Source of the DNA: Thalassospiraceae bacterium
GTDB lineage: Bacteria > Pseudomonadota > Alphaproteobacteria > Rhodospirillales > Magnetovibrionaceae
NCBI GenBank assembly: GCA_030638205.1
Contig: DAOWFB010000077.1
Span: 1 to 14,052 of the forward strand
DNA: 14,052 nucleotides
Direction of reading: 5' to 3'
Part shown: piece after piece, positions 1 to 6,894 of the stretch
How positions within the stretch are numbered: the first letter of the stretch is position 1
Layout of the letters: the number at the start of each line of letters is the position of its first letter
Notes under the pieces: generated by a model
What the model was told of the DNA's origin: nothing
The model's database searches: none
Seen by the model: only the letters and a program-made list of their open reading frames with translations
Position numbers and translations under genes: made by a program

Positions 1-2632
1 CCGAATAAAAATTTCTGCCCGTGGGTAAAACTTCGGGTCGACCCCGAGTAGGCGCGCCCGATGGCCCCGGCTCTACAAAATGTCCGCCCAAGGATTTAAG
101 CAGGGAATTTAATTCTTCCGCACCCGATATTTCCACCGCCGGGCGAATGCTGGATTTAACATTATCCATTACCGCACTGGTGTTTTCCCAATCTTTGGGC
201 GACTTTGTTTTTTCAGATATTATTGATAGGGCCAATAATTCAAGGCGTTCAACCGTATCGCCAAATGTGCGCCAATTATTTTTATCAACCGCCATTAACG
301 CATCTGGTTTTGGCCCATGCCATGTTTGGCCCATGTTGCAATCCAATGGGTCAAAATCGCCCAAATCCATTAAGCCCAAATCATCCGATAATGTTCTAAG
401 GATGCTTTGTTCATGCACCGCACTGCCCCGTGGCACCCGCACCAATGCGACCAACAATGCGTCCAGTTGTTCAGCCTTGGGGCTTTGGCCAAAAATATGC
501 AAGCCATCCCTGATTTGCATTTCTTTTAATTCGCATAAATAAGAATCTAATTTTTGTAATTTAGCGTCATCATTTTCATCCGCGCCCATTTTGCAATCTT
601 CTGCCAACCCGGTTACATGGGTTAGCTCCAAAATATCGCGCTTTAATATTTTTGTTCTTCTGGGATCGGTGCCGGATGCTTCGAAATATTCATCGACCAA
701 TGCTTCTAAATCCCGCAACGGGCCATAGCTTTCGGCCCGGGCCAGTGGCGGGGTTAGGTGGTCTATTATAACTGCCGATGTTCGGCGTTTGGCCTGCGTT
801 CCCTCGCCCGGGTCATTTACAATAAAGGGGTAAATATTTGGAACCGGGCCAAGGGCCGCCTCGGGGAAACAGCTATCAGATAATGCCAATGCCTTGCCCG
901 GCAGCCATTCAAGGTTTCCGTGTTTGCCAAAATGGATTATGGCATCGGCATCGAACTCGGTTTGTAGCCAGCCATAAAATGCAAGATAGCCATGGGGCGG
1001 AACCAAATCAGGATCGTGATAGGTTTTTACCGGATCAATATTATAGCCCCTAGCCGGTTGCAAACAAACCGCGACCTCGCCGCACATGTATGCGGGCATG
1101 GCAAATGATTTATCATGCTTGCGGAAAAACGGGTCTTGTTCTGGTACGCCCCATTGTTCGTTAACCAATGCCTGCACCGCGCCGGGCAATGAATTAAAAA
1201 ATTCATTGTATGCGCTAATGGAAAAGGTATTTTCCGCATTTTTTATTTTTTCTGCATCGTGGGAATTAGTCGGCCCGTCTTTTAGACGGTTTACTAATTC
1301 ATCGGAATTTATTGGAATGTCATCAACCTCAAAACCTGATGCGGCCATTGCGCCTAGCGCATTAAGGGCACCGGCCGGGGTATCTAGCCCAACGCCATTA
1401 CCAAGCCTGCCATCACGGTTAGGGTAATTTGCCAAAACCAAGGCGATGCGTTTTGACCATTTAGGTGCGGTGCGCAACCACGACCAACGCTTGGCCTGTT
1501 CGGCAACAAAATTAATCCGGGATTGTTCGGGCTCGAACCTGACCACATCGCATTGGCAATTTTCATCAAATGATTTGACCGATTTAAACGCAATTGCCCG
1601 GGTTATTATGCGGCCATCGACCTCGGGCAGGGCGGCGTGCATGGCGATGTCCCGGGGGCTGAGGCCACGGGTGCCAGCCCGCCAATTATCAATGGGTTCG
1701 CTGGCCAAAATTGCCTGCAATACCACCATGTTATGCTTATCAAACGGCGTTTTTTCTCGCACCCCACCACCCGGTTTTGCCGCACCAAAAGCGGTCATAT
1801 TTATAGCAGCACCCAAAGCCATTTCGCTTTGTTCAGAGGCACTTTCTACTTGGTCAAAAAGCTCGGCCAAGGTGGCGGATGAAACCGGGTCTTTTAAACT
1901 GGCAACAAATATAGGCATGGGGTTAAGGCCCGCATGCATTAGCGCGTCTATCATTTCATCAACCGGGGATAAATCGCCGCTCAATAAAAGGGCGCGATAA
2001 AAAACAACAGGCGTTACCGCCATGCCCGCCGCCCAATTTTTTCTCAATTCATCAAGGCTTATTTCAGCGCCATCCAACCCCGGCCAATAAAGCCCGGCTG
2101 GTACAAGGGGTCGGGGTTCTAAAAATTCCCCGTTAAACCCGGCCAAGGTGCTGGCACGAGCAATAAAGTTTTTTGCATTTAGCGTTCCGCCCTGAACCAT
2201 ATATTGCCACAATGCGTGAGCATCGGGTGCGGGCAAGGTTGAGATGCGAGCCAGCTCGGGGTCCGGCGTCGCGTCGCCGGGAATAAATGCAACGGGAATA
2301 TTTTTATCAGAGCAAGCGGCGGCAATTTCATCGACACCATATTTCCAATATGCACGCCCACCCAACAAGCGAACGATCACTAATTTTGCTTTGGAGATTA
2401 TATTTTCAACATAAACATCAACCGACATGTTGTGGCCCAAATGGGTGATGTTGGCCAAGCGAATTGAAGGAAGGTTTTTATCAGATTTAAAAAGCAAATC
2501 TCTGGCCATTGAAAGTGCGGCCATGTCGGTGTCGGACGCACATAATATAACTATGTCGCCCGCCGTTTGCCCTAAATCGATGGCTTCGGTTCCATCAACT
2601 ATTTCACCGGGCTGGGCGGCAAGCAAATGCAT
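1..2632 (-). CDS. cobN: Cobaltochelatase subunit CobN (3' end outside window)
   Basis: CobN is the large subunit of the ATP-dependent CobNST chelatase, which inserts cobalt into hydrogenobyrinic acid a,c-diamide in the cobalt-late (aerobic) B12 pathway. I read the frame by eye from the ATG at 2632 to the left edge and found no stop, giving about 877 residues; the family is usually near 1,200-1,300, so the C-terminal third is missing from the window. Family motifs include YPNRDGRLGNGVGLDTPAG near residue 395, HFGKHGNLEWLPGK near 567, YPFIVNDPGEGTQAKRR near 600-620 and GAPTRGRPEVLPTGRNFYS at the visible end. The ATG overlaps the cobW stop in TAATG, and an AAGG Shine-Dalgarno lies 7 nt upstream, so translation is probably coupled to cobW. 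The cobaltochelatase partners CobS and CobT of P. denitrificans naming are not in the window. The related magnesium chelatase subunit BchH/ChlH is less likely given the cob neighbours. Confidence 0.96.
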   Translation of the reverse strand, partial: MHLLAAQPGEIVDGTEAIDLGQTAGDIVILCASDTDMAALSMARDLLFKSDKNLPSIRLANITHLGHNMSVDVYVENIISKAKLVIVRLLGGRAYWKYGVDEIAAACSDKNIPVAFIPGDATPDPELARISTLPAPDAHALWQYMVQGGTLNAKNFIARASTLAGFNGEFLEPRPLVPAGLYWPGLDGAEISLDELRKNWAAGMAVTPVVFYRALLLSGDLSPVDEMIDALMHAGLNPMPIFVASLKDPVSSATLAELFDQVESASEQSEMALGAAINMTAFGAAKPGGGVREKTPFDKHNMVVLQAILASEPIDNWRAGTRGLSPRDIAMHAALPEVDGRIITRAIAFKSVKSFDENCQCDVVRFEPEQSRINFVAEQAKRWSWLRTAPKWSKRIALVLANYPNRDGRLGNGVGLDTPAGALNALGAMAASGFEVDDIPINSDELVNRLKDGPTNSHDAEKIKNAENTFSISAYNEFFNSLPGAVQALVNEQWGVPEQDPFFRKHDKSFAMPAYMCGEVAVCLQPARGYNIDPVKTYHDPDLVPPHGYLAFYGWLQTEFDADAIIHFGKHGNLEWLPGKALALSDSCFPEAALGPVPNIYPFIVNDPGEGTQAKRRTSAVIIDHLTPPLARAESYGPLRDLEALVDEYFEASGTDPRRTKILKRDILELTHVTGLAEDCKMGADENDDAKLQKLDSYLCELKEMQIRDGLHIFGQSPKAEQLDALLVALVRVPRGSAVHEQSILRTLSDDLGLMDLGDFDPLDCNMGQTWHGPKPDALMAVDKNNWRTFGDTVERLELLALSIISEKTKSPKDWENTSAVMDNVKSSIRPAVEISGAEELNSLLKSLGGHFVEPGPSGAPTRGRPEVLPTGRNFYS

Positions 2633-3651
2633 TAGGCGGCCTTATCTGTTGCAGCCATTTGAATTGCTGCGATTATTTCTTTTTTATTTAATCCACTTTC
2701 GCCAATTACTACCAACCTGCTTTGACGTTGTTCATTTTCTGCCCATGGGCGATCAAAATACCGGGTAAAGCGCGTGCCGACACCTTGCACCAAATGGCGC
2801 GCTGGCTTGCCGACAACATCAACAAAACCTTTAACGCGCAAAACCGAAAAATCACGGGCAACATTTATAAGTATCTGTTCAAGTTTTTCAGGATTATTGA
2901 TGGAGCCAAACTCAACCACAAAACTTTCAAAATCATCATGGTCGTGGTCATGCTCACCATCGTGGTGAGAACGGCGCGCATCGAGATCATCTTCGGCACC
3001 CGCATCAAGACCCAACAAAACATCAACCGGGGCATTGCCGTGGTTGGTGGCAATAACCTGCACGCCCGGGCGAATTATTTTTTTGAGCTTTGCTTCTAAT
3101 TGGTTGACGGCATCATTATCAAGCTGGTCGGTTTTATTTAGCAATACCATGTCGGCGGCATGGAGCTGGTCTTCAAACACTTCTGATAGTGGCGTTTCGT
3201 GTGATGCATCCGGCGCATCGTGGTTGTGGGAAAACATCCCATCGGCGTATGCCGGGCCATCAATAACGCTAACTACCCCATCGACACTGACGCGGGTTTT
3301 TATTTCCGGCCAATTAAATGCCTTAATAAGCGGCTTGGGCAGGGCCAGACCGGATGTTTCAATTACAATGTGTTCGGGTGGGTTATCGCGCTCAAGCAAG
3401 CCCTGCATGACCGGTAAAAATTCATCGGCCACCGTGCAGCAGATGCAGCCATTGGCAAGTTCGACCACGTCGTCGTCATTGCACCCTTCGATGGCGCAAC
3501 CGTTTACTATTTCACGATCAATGCCAAGGTCGCCAAATTCATTTATAATAAGGGCAATGCGCTTGCCATTTGCGTTTTCCAACAGATGACGAATTAAAGT
3601 GGTTTTCCCCGCACCGAGAAAGCCCGTTATTACTGTTGCCGGTATTTTCAT
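2632..3651 (-). CDS. cobW: CobW-type COG0523 GTPase, metal chaperone for cobalamin synthesis
   Basis: This is a 339-residue G3E-family GTPase. Motifs visible are Walker A GFLGAGKTT (residues 10-18), the metal-binding CICC (69-72), ETSG (98-101), the base-specificity NKTD (172-175) and a histidine/aspartate-rich stretch HHDGEHDHDH (229-238) before the C-terminal CobW domain. Family members bind Co2+ or Zn2+ and deliver metal to client enzymes. Position directly upstream of cobN, with a one-base TAATG overlap, makes cobalt supply to the CobNST chelatase the likely role; that is inference from context and family knowledge. The ATG start is supported by AAGG 8 nt upstream, in a 21-bp gap after cobP. 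Length is typical of CobW. Related YeiR/ZigA-type zinc proteins share the fold, but the cob operon setting favours CobW. Confidence 0.95.
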   Translation of the reverse strand: MKIPATVITGFLGAGKTTLIRHLLENANGKRIALIINEFGDLGIDREIVNGCAIEGCNDDDVVELANGCICCTVADEFLPVMQGLLERDNPPEHIVIETSGLALPKPLIKAFNWPEIKTRVSVDGVVSVIDGPAYADGMFSHNHDAPDASHETPLSEVFEDQLHAADMVLLNKTDQLDNDAVNQLEAKLKKIIRPGVQVIATNHGNAPVDVLLGLDAGAEDDLDARRSHHDGEHDHDHDDFESFVVEFGSINNPEKLEQILINVARDFSVLRVKGFVDVVGKPARHLVQGVGTRFTRYFDRPWAENEQRQSRLVVIGESGLNKKEIIAAIQMAATDKAA

Positions 3652-3672
3652 TTTTTAAGCCTTGGTATTTTT

Positions 3673-4221
3673 TTATGATGAAGCGTCTTTTATGCTAACG
3701 GGAATGCCCGCAACACACATAACCACCCGGTCTGCCCGGGCGGCAATACTTTGGTTGAGGATGCCAAGGGCGTCAACGAAGTTACGCGAAGGTGCATTAT
3801 CCGGTATTACCCCAAGGCCGGTTTCCTCGGAAATTACCACCACCGGGGCCGGATGAGAAAAAAGCATTTCGGCAAATTCATCTGCCTTTTCAACCGGATC
3901 AAGCCCGGCACCCAGCATATTGGCGACCCACATACCAAGGCTATCAAGCAATACCGGCTTTGATTTATCCAAATCATCGAAAGCCCTGATAATATCTATG
4001 GGCTCTTCTACCGTGTCCCAGCCTTGGCCGCGACGGTTCTGGTGGGCCGCAATTCGAGCGGCCATTTCACCATCTTTTTTTGATACGTTTTTATCGGCAG
4101 TAGCAAAATAAACTCGCCCGCCTGCAACCATGCCCAGCAAACCTTCGCCATAGGCGCTTTTGCCTGAGCGTTGCCCGCCAAGCACAAGGGTAAGGGGGAA
4201 AAGTTTTTGTGGCTGATCCAT
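3673..4221 (-). CDS. cobP: Adenosylcobinamide kinase / adenosylcobinamide-phosphate guanylyltransferase
   Basis: This bifunctional enzyme (CobP in P. denitrificans naming, CobU in Salmonella) phosphorylates adenosylcobinamide and transfers GMP to give adenosyl-GDP-cobinamide, the substrate of CobS. The 182-residue protein has Walker A GGQRSGKS (15-22), a MAARIAAHQ segment whose His60 aligns with the guanylylated histidine of the Salmonella enzyme, DSLGMWVANML (about 93-103) and VISEETGLGVIPDN (about 128-141), all characteristic. Length matches the family. The ATG at 4221 has AAAGG about 10 nt upstream, and this Shine-Dalgarno overlaps the stop codon of the phosphatase gene before it (gap 13 bp), so the two are probably co-translated. 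No key residue is missing. Confidence 0.96.
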   Translation of the reverse strand: MDQPQKLFPLTLVLGGQRSGKSAYGEGLLGMVAGGRVYFATADKNVSKKDGEMAARIAAHQNRRGQGWDTVEEPIDIIRAFDDLDKSKPVLLDSLGMWVANMLGAGLDPVEKADEFAEMLFSHPAPVVVISEETGLGVIPDNAPSRNFVDALGILNQSIAARADRVVMCVAGIPVSIKDASS

Positions 4222-4234
4222 AAAATTTATGCCT

Positions 4235-4912
4235 TTAGTTATTTATATTAACGCCGACAACCCGCCAGTGGCCACCGCGTTTTAATTTTAAGCCGCTTTC
4301 AATGTGATCTATCCGGGTTAACGATAGATTTTCAACATTAAACGATAATGCTTTTTCCGGCTCTAGCCCCAATGCGTGGGCAAGTGCTGCGCGAATTGTT
4401 CCGGCGTGGGCCACGCATATTATATCGCGCCCCCTGTATTGTTCGCTTAGGCGCTCAATAGCTGGCGCCACCCTTTTCATTAAATCTAAAAAGCTTTCAC
4501 CACCCGGTGGGGCGGTTGTGGCGGGTGCAGCCCAAAAACCGGCCCCCTCGCCGCTTTCAAGTGTTCCAAGTTCTGCCCAGGTCATGCCAGCCCAGCGGCC
4601 AAAATCTTGTTCGGCCAAATCAATTTCAGATTTTGTTTTTTTAAGCTTCATTCCAGCAGAAAAAATCGCATCGGCGGTTTGCTTGGTTCTGATAAGATTA
4701 GATGTTATCCATACCCCATCTTGGGGCAGCGTTTGCGCCAGCCTTTTAAATGTGCCTTCGCAGTTGGCGCAAGTAACGTTGGCATCAACATCTAATTGTC
4801 CGGAAATGCGAACCATTGGGTCGGCATCAACCACCGGGGCATGGCGCACCCACCACCATTTTGTGGGTTGAGCTGGATTATTTTCGGAACTGCCCAAACT
4901 AAAAAGCCCCAA
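4235..4912 (-). CDS. cobC: Histidine phosphatase family protein, probable alpha-ribazole phosphatase (CobC-like)
   Basis: This is a phosphoglycerate-mutase-fold phosphatase of about 225 residues. The catalytic phospho-histidine lies in WWVRHAPV (His24), the proton-donor region is LAEQDFGRWAG (Glu101) and the second histidine is in AHAGTIRAAL (His169). Its place between cobS and cobP suggests removal of the phosphate from alpha-ribazole-5'-phosphate or adenosylcobalamin-5'-phosphate, as Salmonella CobC does. The P. denitrificans gene also called cobC is a different enzyme. The start must be non-ATG: the first in-frame ATG (Met33) follows the RHA motif, and a stop lies at 4928-4930. The TTG at 4912 overlaps cobS by 14 bp; the TTG at 4897 starts just after the cobS stop, with GGGG about 10 nt upstream, and is equally possible. 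The fold is certain; the substrate is inferred from context. Confidence 0.85.
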   Translation of the reverse strand: MGLFSLGSSENNPAQPTKWWWVRHAPVVDADPMVRISGQLDVDANVTCANCEGTFKRLAQTLPQDGVWITSNLIRTKQTADAIFSAGMKLKKTKSEIDLAEQDFGRWAGMTWAELGTLESGEGAGFWAAPATTAPPGGESFLDLMKRVAPAIERLSEQYRGRDIICVAHAGTIRAALAHALGLEPEKALSFNVENLSLTRIDHIESGLKLKRGGHWRVVGVNINN

Positions 4913-5759
4913 ACATTGTACGAGACATTATTATTGCCAAGGCTATCAATACAAATATTTCCGCCACCTGTTCGCCCGCGCCTAAAACATCACCGGTTAG
5001 GCCACCAATTTGACGGTGCGCAATAAAACCAACACCGGCAAAACCAATTCCGGCTATGGCGGCCACGGCAAGGCCAGTTCCCGGCCCCAGCACCAACACC
5101 GCTATTAATGTGCCGATAATAACGCCAATCATTGCGTCTTCTTGTTTTGGTGTTCCGGCTGCCTTGGCCAAGCCAGATTTTCTGACGGGTTTTAATGACA
5201 GCATCATTAGCCCAAGACCTGAACGCCCCAAAACATGGGCAACAAATAACGCGCCTGCGGCCAAGCCTGAGCCGGGAAAGCCCGCCAGAAGGCTGACTTT
5301 CAGCCCGGTAACAATAATCAATGCCAGCACGCCGTATGTGCCAACCCGAGAATCTTTCATTATTTCTAATTTTTTGGTTTTACTGCTGGCACCAAAACTA
5401 TCTGCAACATCGGCCAGACCGTCTTCATGCATGGCCCCGCTTGCAAGTGCGGTAGCACCAATTGCCAACATGGATGCAGCGAGCGGATGCAGCCCGGCCG
5501 TTGCCGCAACAAAAAGAACTAATGCACCAATGGCACCCACCACCACACCGGCAAATGGAAAGGTACGGGATGCTTCAGATAATTTAAGTGGGGGTGATTT
5601 TTCCTGAGAAAAAAAATCTCCCGGCCATGGTAAACGGGTGAAAAAAACCCAAACCGTTCGTATTTCGAGGGCGACTCGGGTTATGCCGCCTATGCGTTTT
5701 TTTGTTATATTTTTTTTGGCTGCGTTTGATTTGCTAGGTTTGCTGGGCTTTATCGGCAT
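4899..5759 (-). CDS. cobS: Adenosylcobinamide-GDP ribazoletransferase (cobalamin-5'-phosphate synthase)
   Basis: This integral membrane enzyme (CobS in Salmonella, CobV in P. denitrificans) joins adenosyl-GDP-cobinamide to alpha-ribazole or its 5'-phosphate. Diagnostic motifs are HEDGLADVADSFGA (about residues 111-124) and EIMKDSRVGTYG (about 132-143), followed by several hydrophobic segments; I count roughly six membrane spans. I chose the ATG at 5759 (286 residues) because AAAGG lies 7 nt upstream. The frame continues to a TTG at 5831 with no comparable site, and that would lie in the divergent promoter region. The first ~25 residues are Lys/Ser/Pro-rich (MPIKPSKPSKSNAAKK...), a basic extension before the usual family start near VALEIRTVWVFFTRLPWP. 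It is first in a run of five cob genes. It is unrelated to the AAA+ cobaltochelatase subunit also named CobS. Confidence 0.94.
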   Translation of the reverse strand: MPIKPSKPSKSNAAKKNITKKRIGGITRVALEIRTVWVFFTRLPWPGDFFSQEKSPPLKLSEASRTFPFAGVVVGAIGALVLFVAATAGLHPLAASMLAIGATALASGAMHEDGLADVADSFGASSKTKKLEIMKDSRVGTYGVLALIIVTGLKVSLLAGFPGSGLAAGALFVAHVLGRSGLGLMMLSLKPVRKSGLAKAAGTPKQEDAMIGVIIGTLIAVLVLGPGTGLAVAAIAGIGFAGVGFIAHRQIGGLTGDVLGAGEQVAEIFVLIALAIIMSRTMFGAF

Positions 5760-5793
5760 GGTTTGACCTTTGTTCGGGCGGGGTATAGTTATT

Positions 5794-5823
5794 TTGACTG
5801 CTAGTTGGCAGAATAAATATAAC
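5794..5823 (+). promoter_or_regulatory. Predicted sigma70-type promoter of cobT
   Basis: TTGACT (5794-5799) matches the -35 consensus at five of six bases, and TATAAC (5818-5823) matches the -10 at five of six, with an 18-bp spacer. Transcription would start near 5830, leaving a leader of about 30 nt before the cobT ATG. This rests on consensus matching only. Confidence 0.6.
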
Positions 5824-5834
5824 AAATCCAACTA
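5802..5834. repeat. Inverted repeat spanning the cobT -10 region, possible operator
   Basis: TAGTTGG (5802-5808) and CCAACTA (5828-5834) are perfect 7-bp inverted copies separated by 19 bp and flank the predicted -10 box. A second overlapping pair, TATAGTT (5784-5790) and AACTATA (5830-5836), uses the same right arm. The placement suits a repressor or activator site serving the divergent genes. No regulator gene is in the window, so the binding protein is unknown. Confidence 0.4.
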
Positions 5835-5859
5835 TATACAATAAACGGGGAAATTACAT

Positions 5860-6885
5860 ATGACTTCACTGCCGACTATAACCACATTAGATGACGTGCG
5901 CGAACTGCTAAGGGATATTCCCGGCCCCGATTTAGAGGCGGCCAAAGCGGCAGCTGAACGTGAACCCCAATTAACCAAGCCCGGCGGATCCCTTGGCCGT
6001 TTGGAAGAGCTATCATCGTGGGCGACTGCGTGGCAGGGACGATATCCACCATCAATGAAACGGCCCAACGTTCATGTTTTTGCTGGCAACCACGGTGTTG
6101 TGGCACAAGGCGTTTCGGCGTTCCCGGCGGAAGTAACGGTGCAAATGGTGCAAAATTTTGAACACGGTGGAGCCGCCATCAACCAGTTGTGCAATTCGGT
6201 TGGAGCGGGTCTGTGTGTTGAGGCTATGGACCTTGATAATCCAACAAATGATTTTACTGAAATGCCCGCCATGAGCGAGAAAGAATGCGTCGACGCCATT
6301 AGTTTTGGCATGAACGTAATTGACGAAGCATCCGACGTTGCCTGCTTGGGCGAAATGGGAATTGGCAACACAACATCAGCCGCAGCAATTGCCATGGCAC
6401 TTTTTGGTGGCGAGGCCACAACATGGGCCGGGCCCGGAACCGGGGTTGATAAAGATGGGGTGGCATTAAAGGCCAAAGTAATCGCCAAAGGGTTCGAGAA
6501 AAATAAACCATTAATCAAAGACGGTCTTGATGTTTTGATGTGTTTAGGCGGGCGTGAATTAGCCGCCATTGCAGGCGCCGTATTGGGCGCACGGCTTAAG
6601 CGAGTTCCCGTATTGCTTGACGGTTATGTTTCAACCGCGGCTGCGGCGACGCTTTTTGATGTTAATGCCCACGCGCTAGATCATTGCAAGGTCGGCCACG
6701 TTTCCGAAGAACCGGGACATATTTTATTGTTGGAAAAAATATCTAAAAAAGCGCTGCTTAATTTTAATATGCGTCTTGGCGAAGCATCCGGTGCGGCGCT
6801 GGCCGTTTCTATTTTAAAATCAGCTGTTGCTTGCCACAATGGTATGGCCACATTTGCCGATGCCGGAGTAAGCGACAAGGATTAG
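5860..6885 (+). CDS. cobT: Nicotinate-nucleotide--dimethylbenzimidazole phosphoribosyltransferase
   Basis: The enzyme (CobT in Salmonella, CobU in P. denitrificans) transfers ribose-5-phosphate from nicotinate mononucleotide to 5,6-dimethylbenzimidazole, giving alpha-ribazole-5'-phosphate for CobS. The 341-residue protein has the family motifs KPGGSLGRLE (about 40-49), FAGNHGVVAQGVSAFP (about 74-89), GEMGIGNTTSAAA with Glu165, WAGPGTGVD, and MRLGEASGAALA with the catalytic Glu308. Length is normal. The ATG at 5860 has GGGGA 8 nt upstream. It is divergent from the cobS-cobN run and shares its 100-bp control region. It ends only 9 bp from the convergent stop of the EAL-like gene, so there is no room for a conventional terminator between them. 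It is not the cobaltochelatase subunit that P. denitrificans calls CobT. Confidence 0.97.
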   Translation: MTSLPTITTLDDVRELLRDIPGPDLEAAKAAAEREPQLTKPGGSLGRLEELSSWATAWQGRYPPSMKRPNVHVFAGNHGVVAQGVSAFPAEVTVQMVQNFEHGGAAINQLCNSVGAGLCVEAMDLDNPTNDFTEMPAMSEKECVDAISFGMNVIDEASDVACLGEMGIGNTTSAAAIAMALFGGEATTWAGPGTGVDKDGVALKAKVIAKGFEKNKPLIKDGLDVLMCLGGRELAAIAGAVLGARLKRVPVLLDGYVSTAAAATLFDVNAHALDHCKVGHVSEEPGHILLLEKISKKALLNFNMRLGEASGAALAVSILKSAVACHNGMATFADAGVSDKD

Positions 6886-6894
6886 CGCCGGGAT

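Larger units (their letters stand above)
5760..5859. promoter_or_regulatory. Divergent cobS/cobT intergenic region
   Basis: These 100 bp separate the start of cobS (minus) from the start of cobT (plus), so both must be transcribed from here unless cobT uses a promoter inside cobS. A good plus-strand promoter and an inverted repeat are listed separately. The cobT Shine-Dalgarno GGGGA is at 5847-5851, 8 nt before the ATG. I see no B12-box-like element, and the gap is too short for a full cobalamin riboswitch (about 200 nt). A minus-strand promoter for cobS could not be assigned with confidence, though the AT-rich stretch 5811-5843 is the likely place. Confidence 0.7.

Noticed and set aside
21..542. 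Plus-strand open frame of 173 codons, and several others up to 184 codons within 1-2600 and 3035-3589
   Set aside because: They lie antisense to cobN and cobW, whose frames are open throughout and carry family motifs; the plus-strand translations show no recognisable domain.
1..2632. Possibility that cobN is a pseudogene
   Set aside because: Codon-by-codon reading of the minus strand from 2632 to 2 found no stop, and motifs occur in the expected order without frame changes.
4262..4275. CCAGTGGC-like string resembling a cobalamin riboswitch B12 box, and a similar string near 732
   Set aside because: Both lie inside coding sequence (the CobC-like gene and cobN), without the other conserved riboswitch segments.
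5760..5831. TTG start for cobS at 5831, adding 24 residues
   Set aside because: It lies across the divergent promoter region and has no Shine-Dalgarno comparable to the AAAGG before the ATG at 5759.
6886..6894. Terminator between convergent cobT and the EAL-like gene
   Set aside because: The gap is only 9 bp and I see no hairpin with a T-run there.
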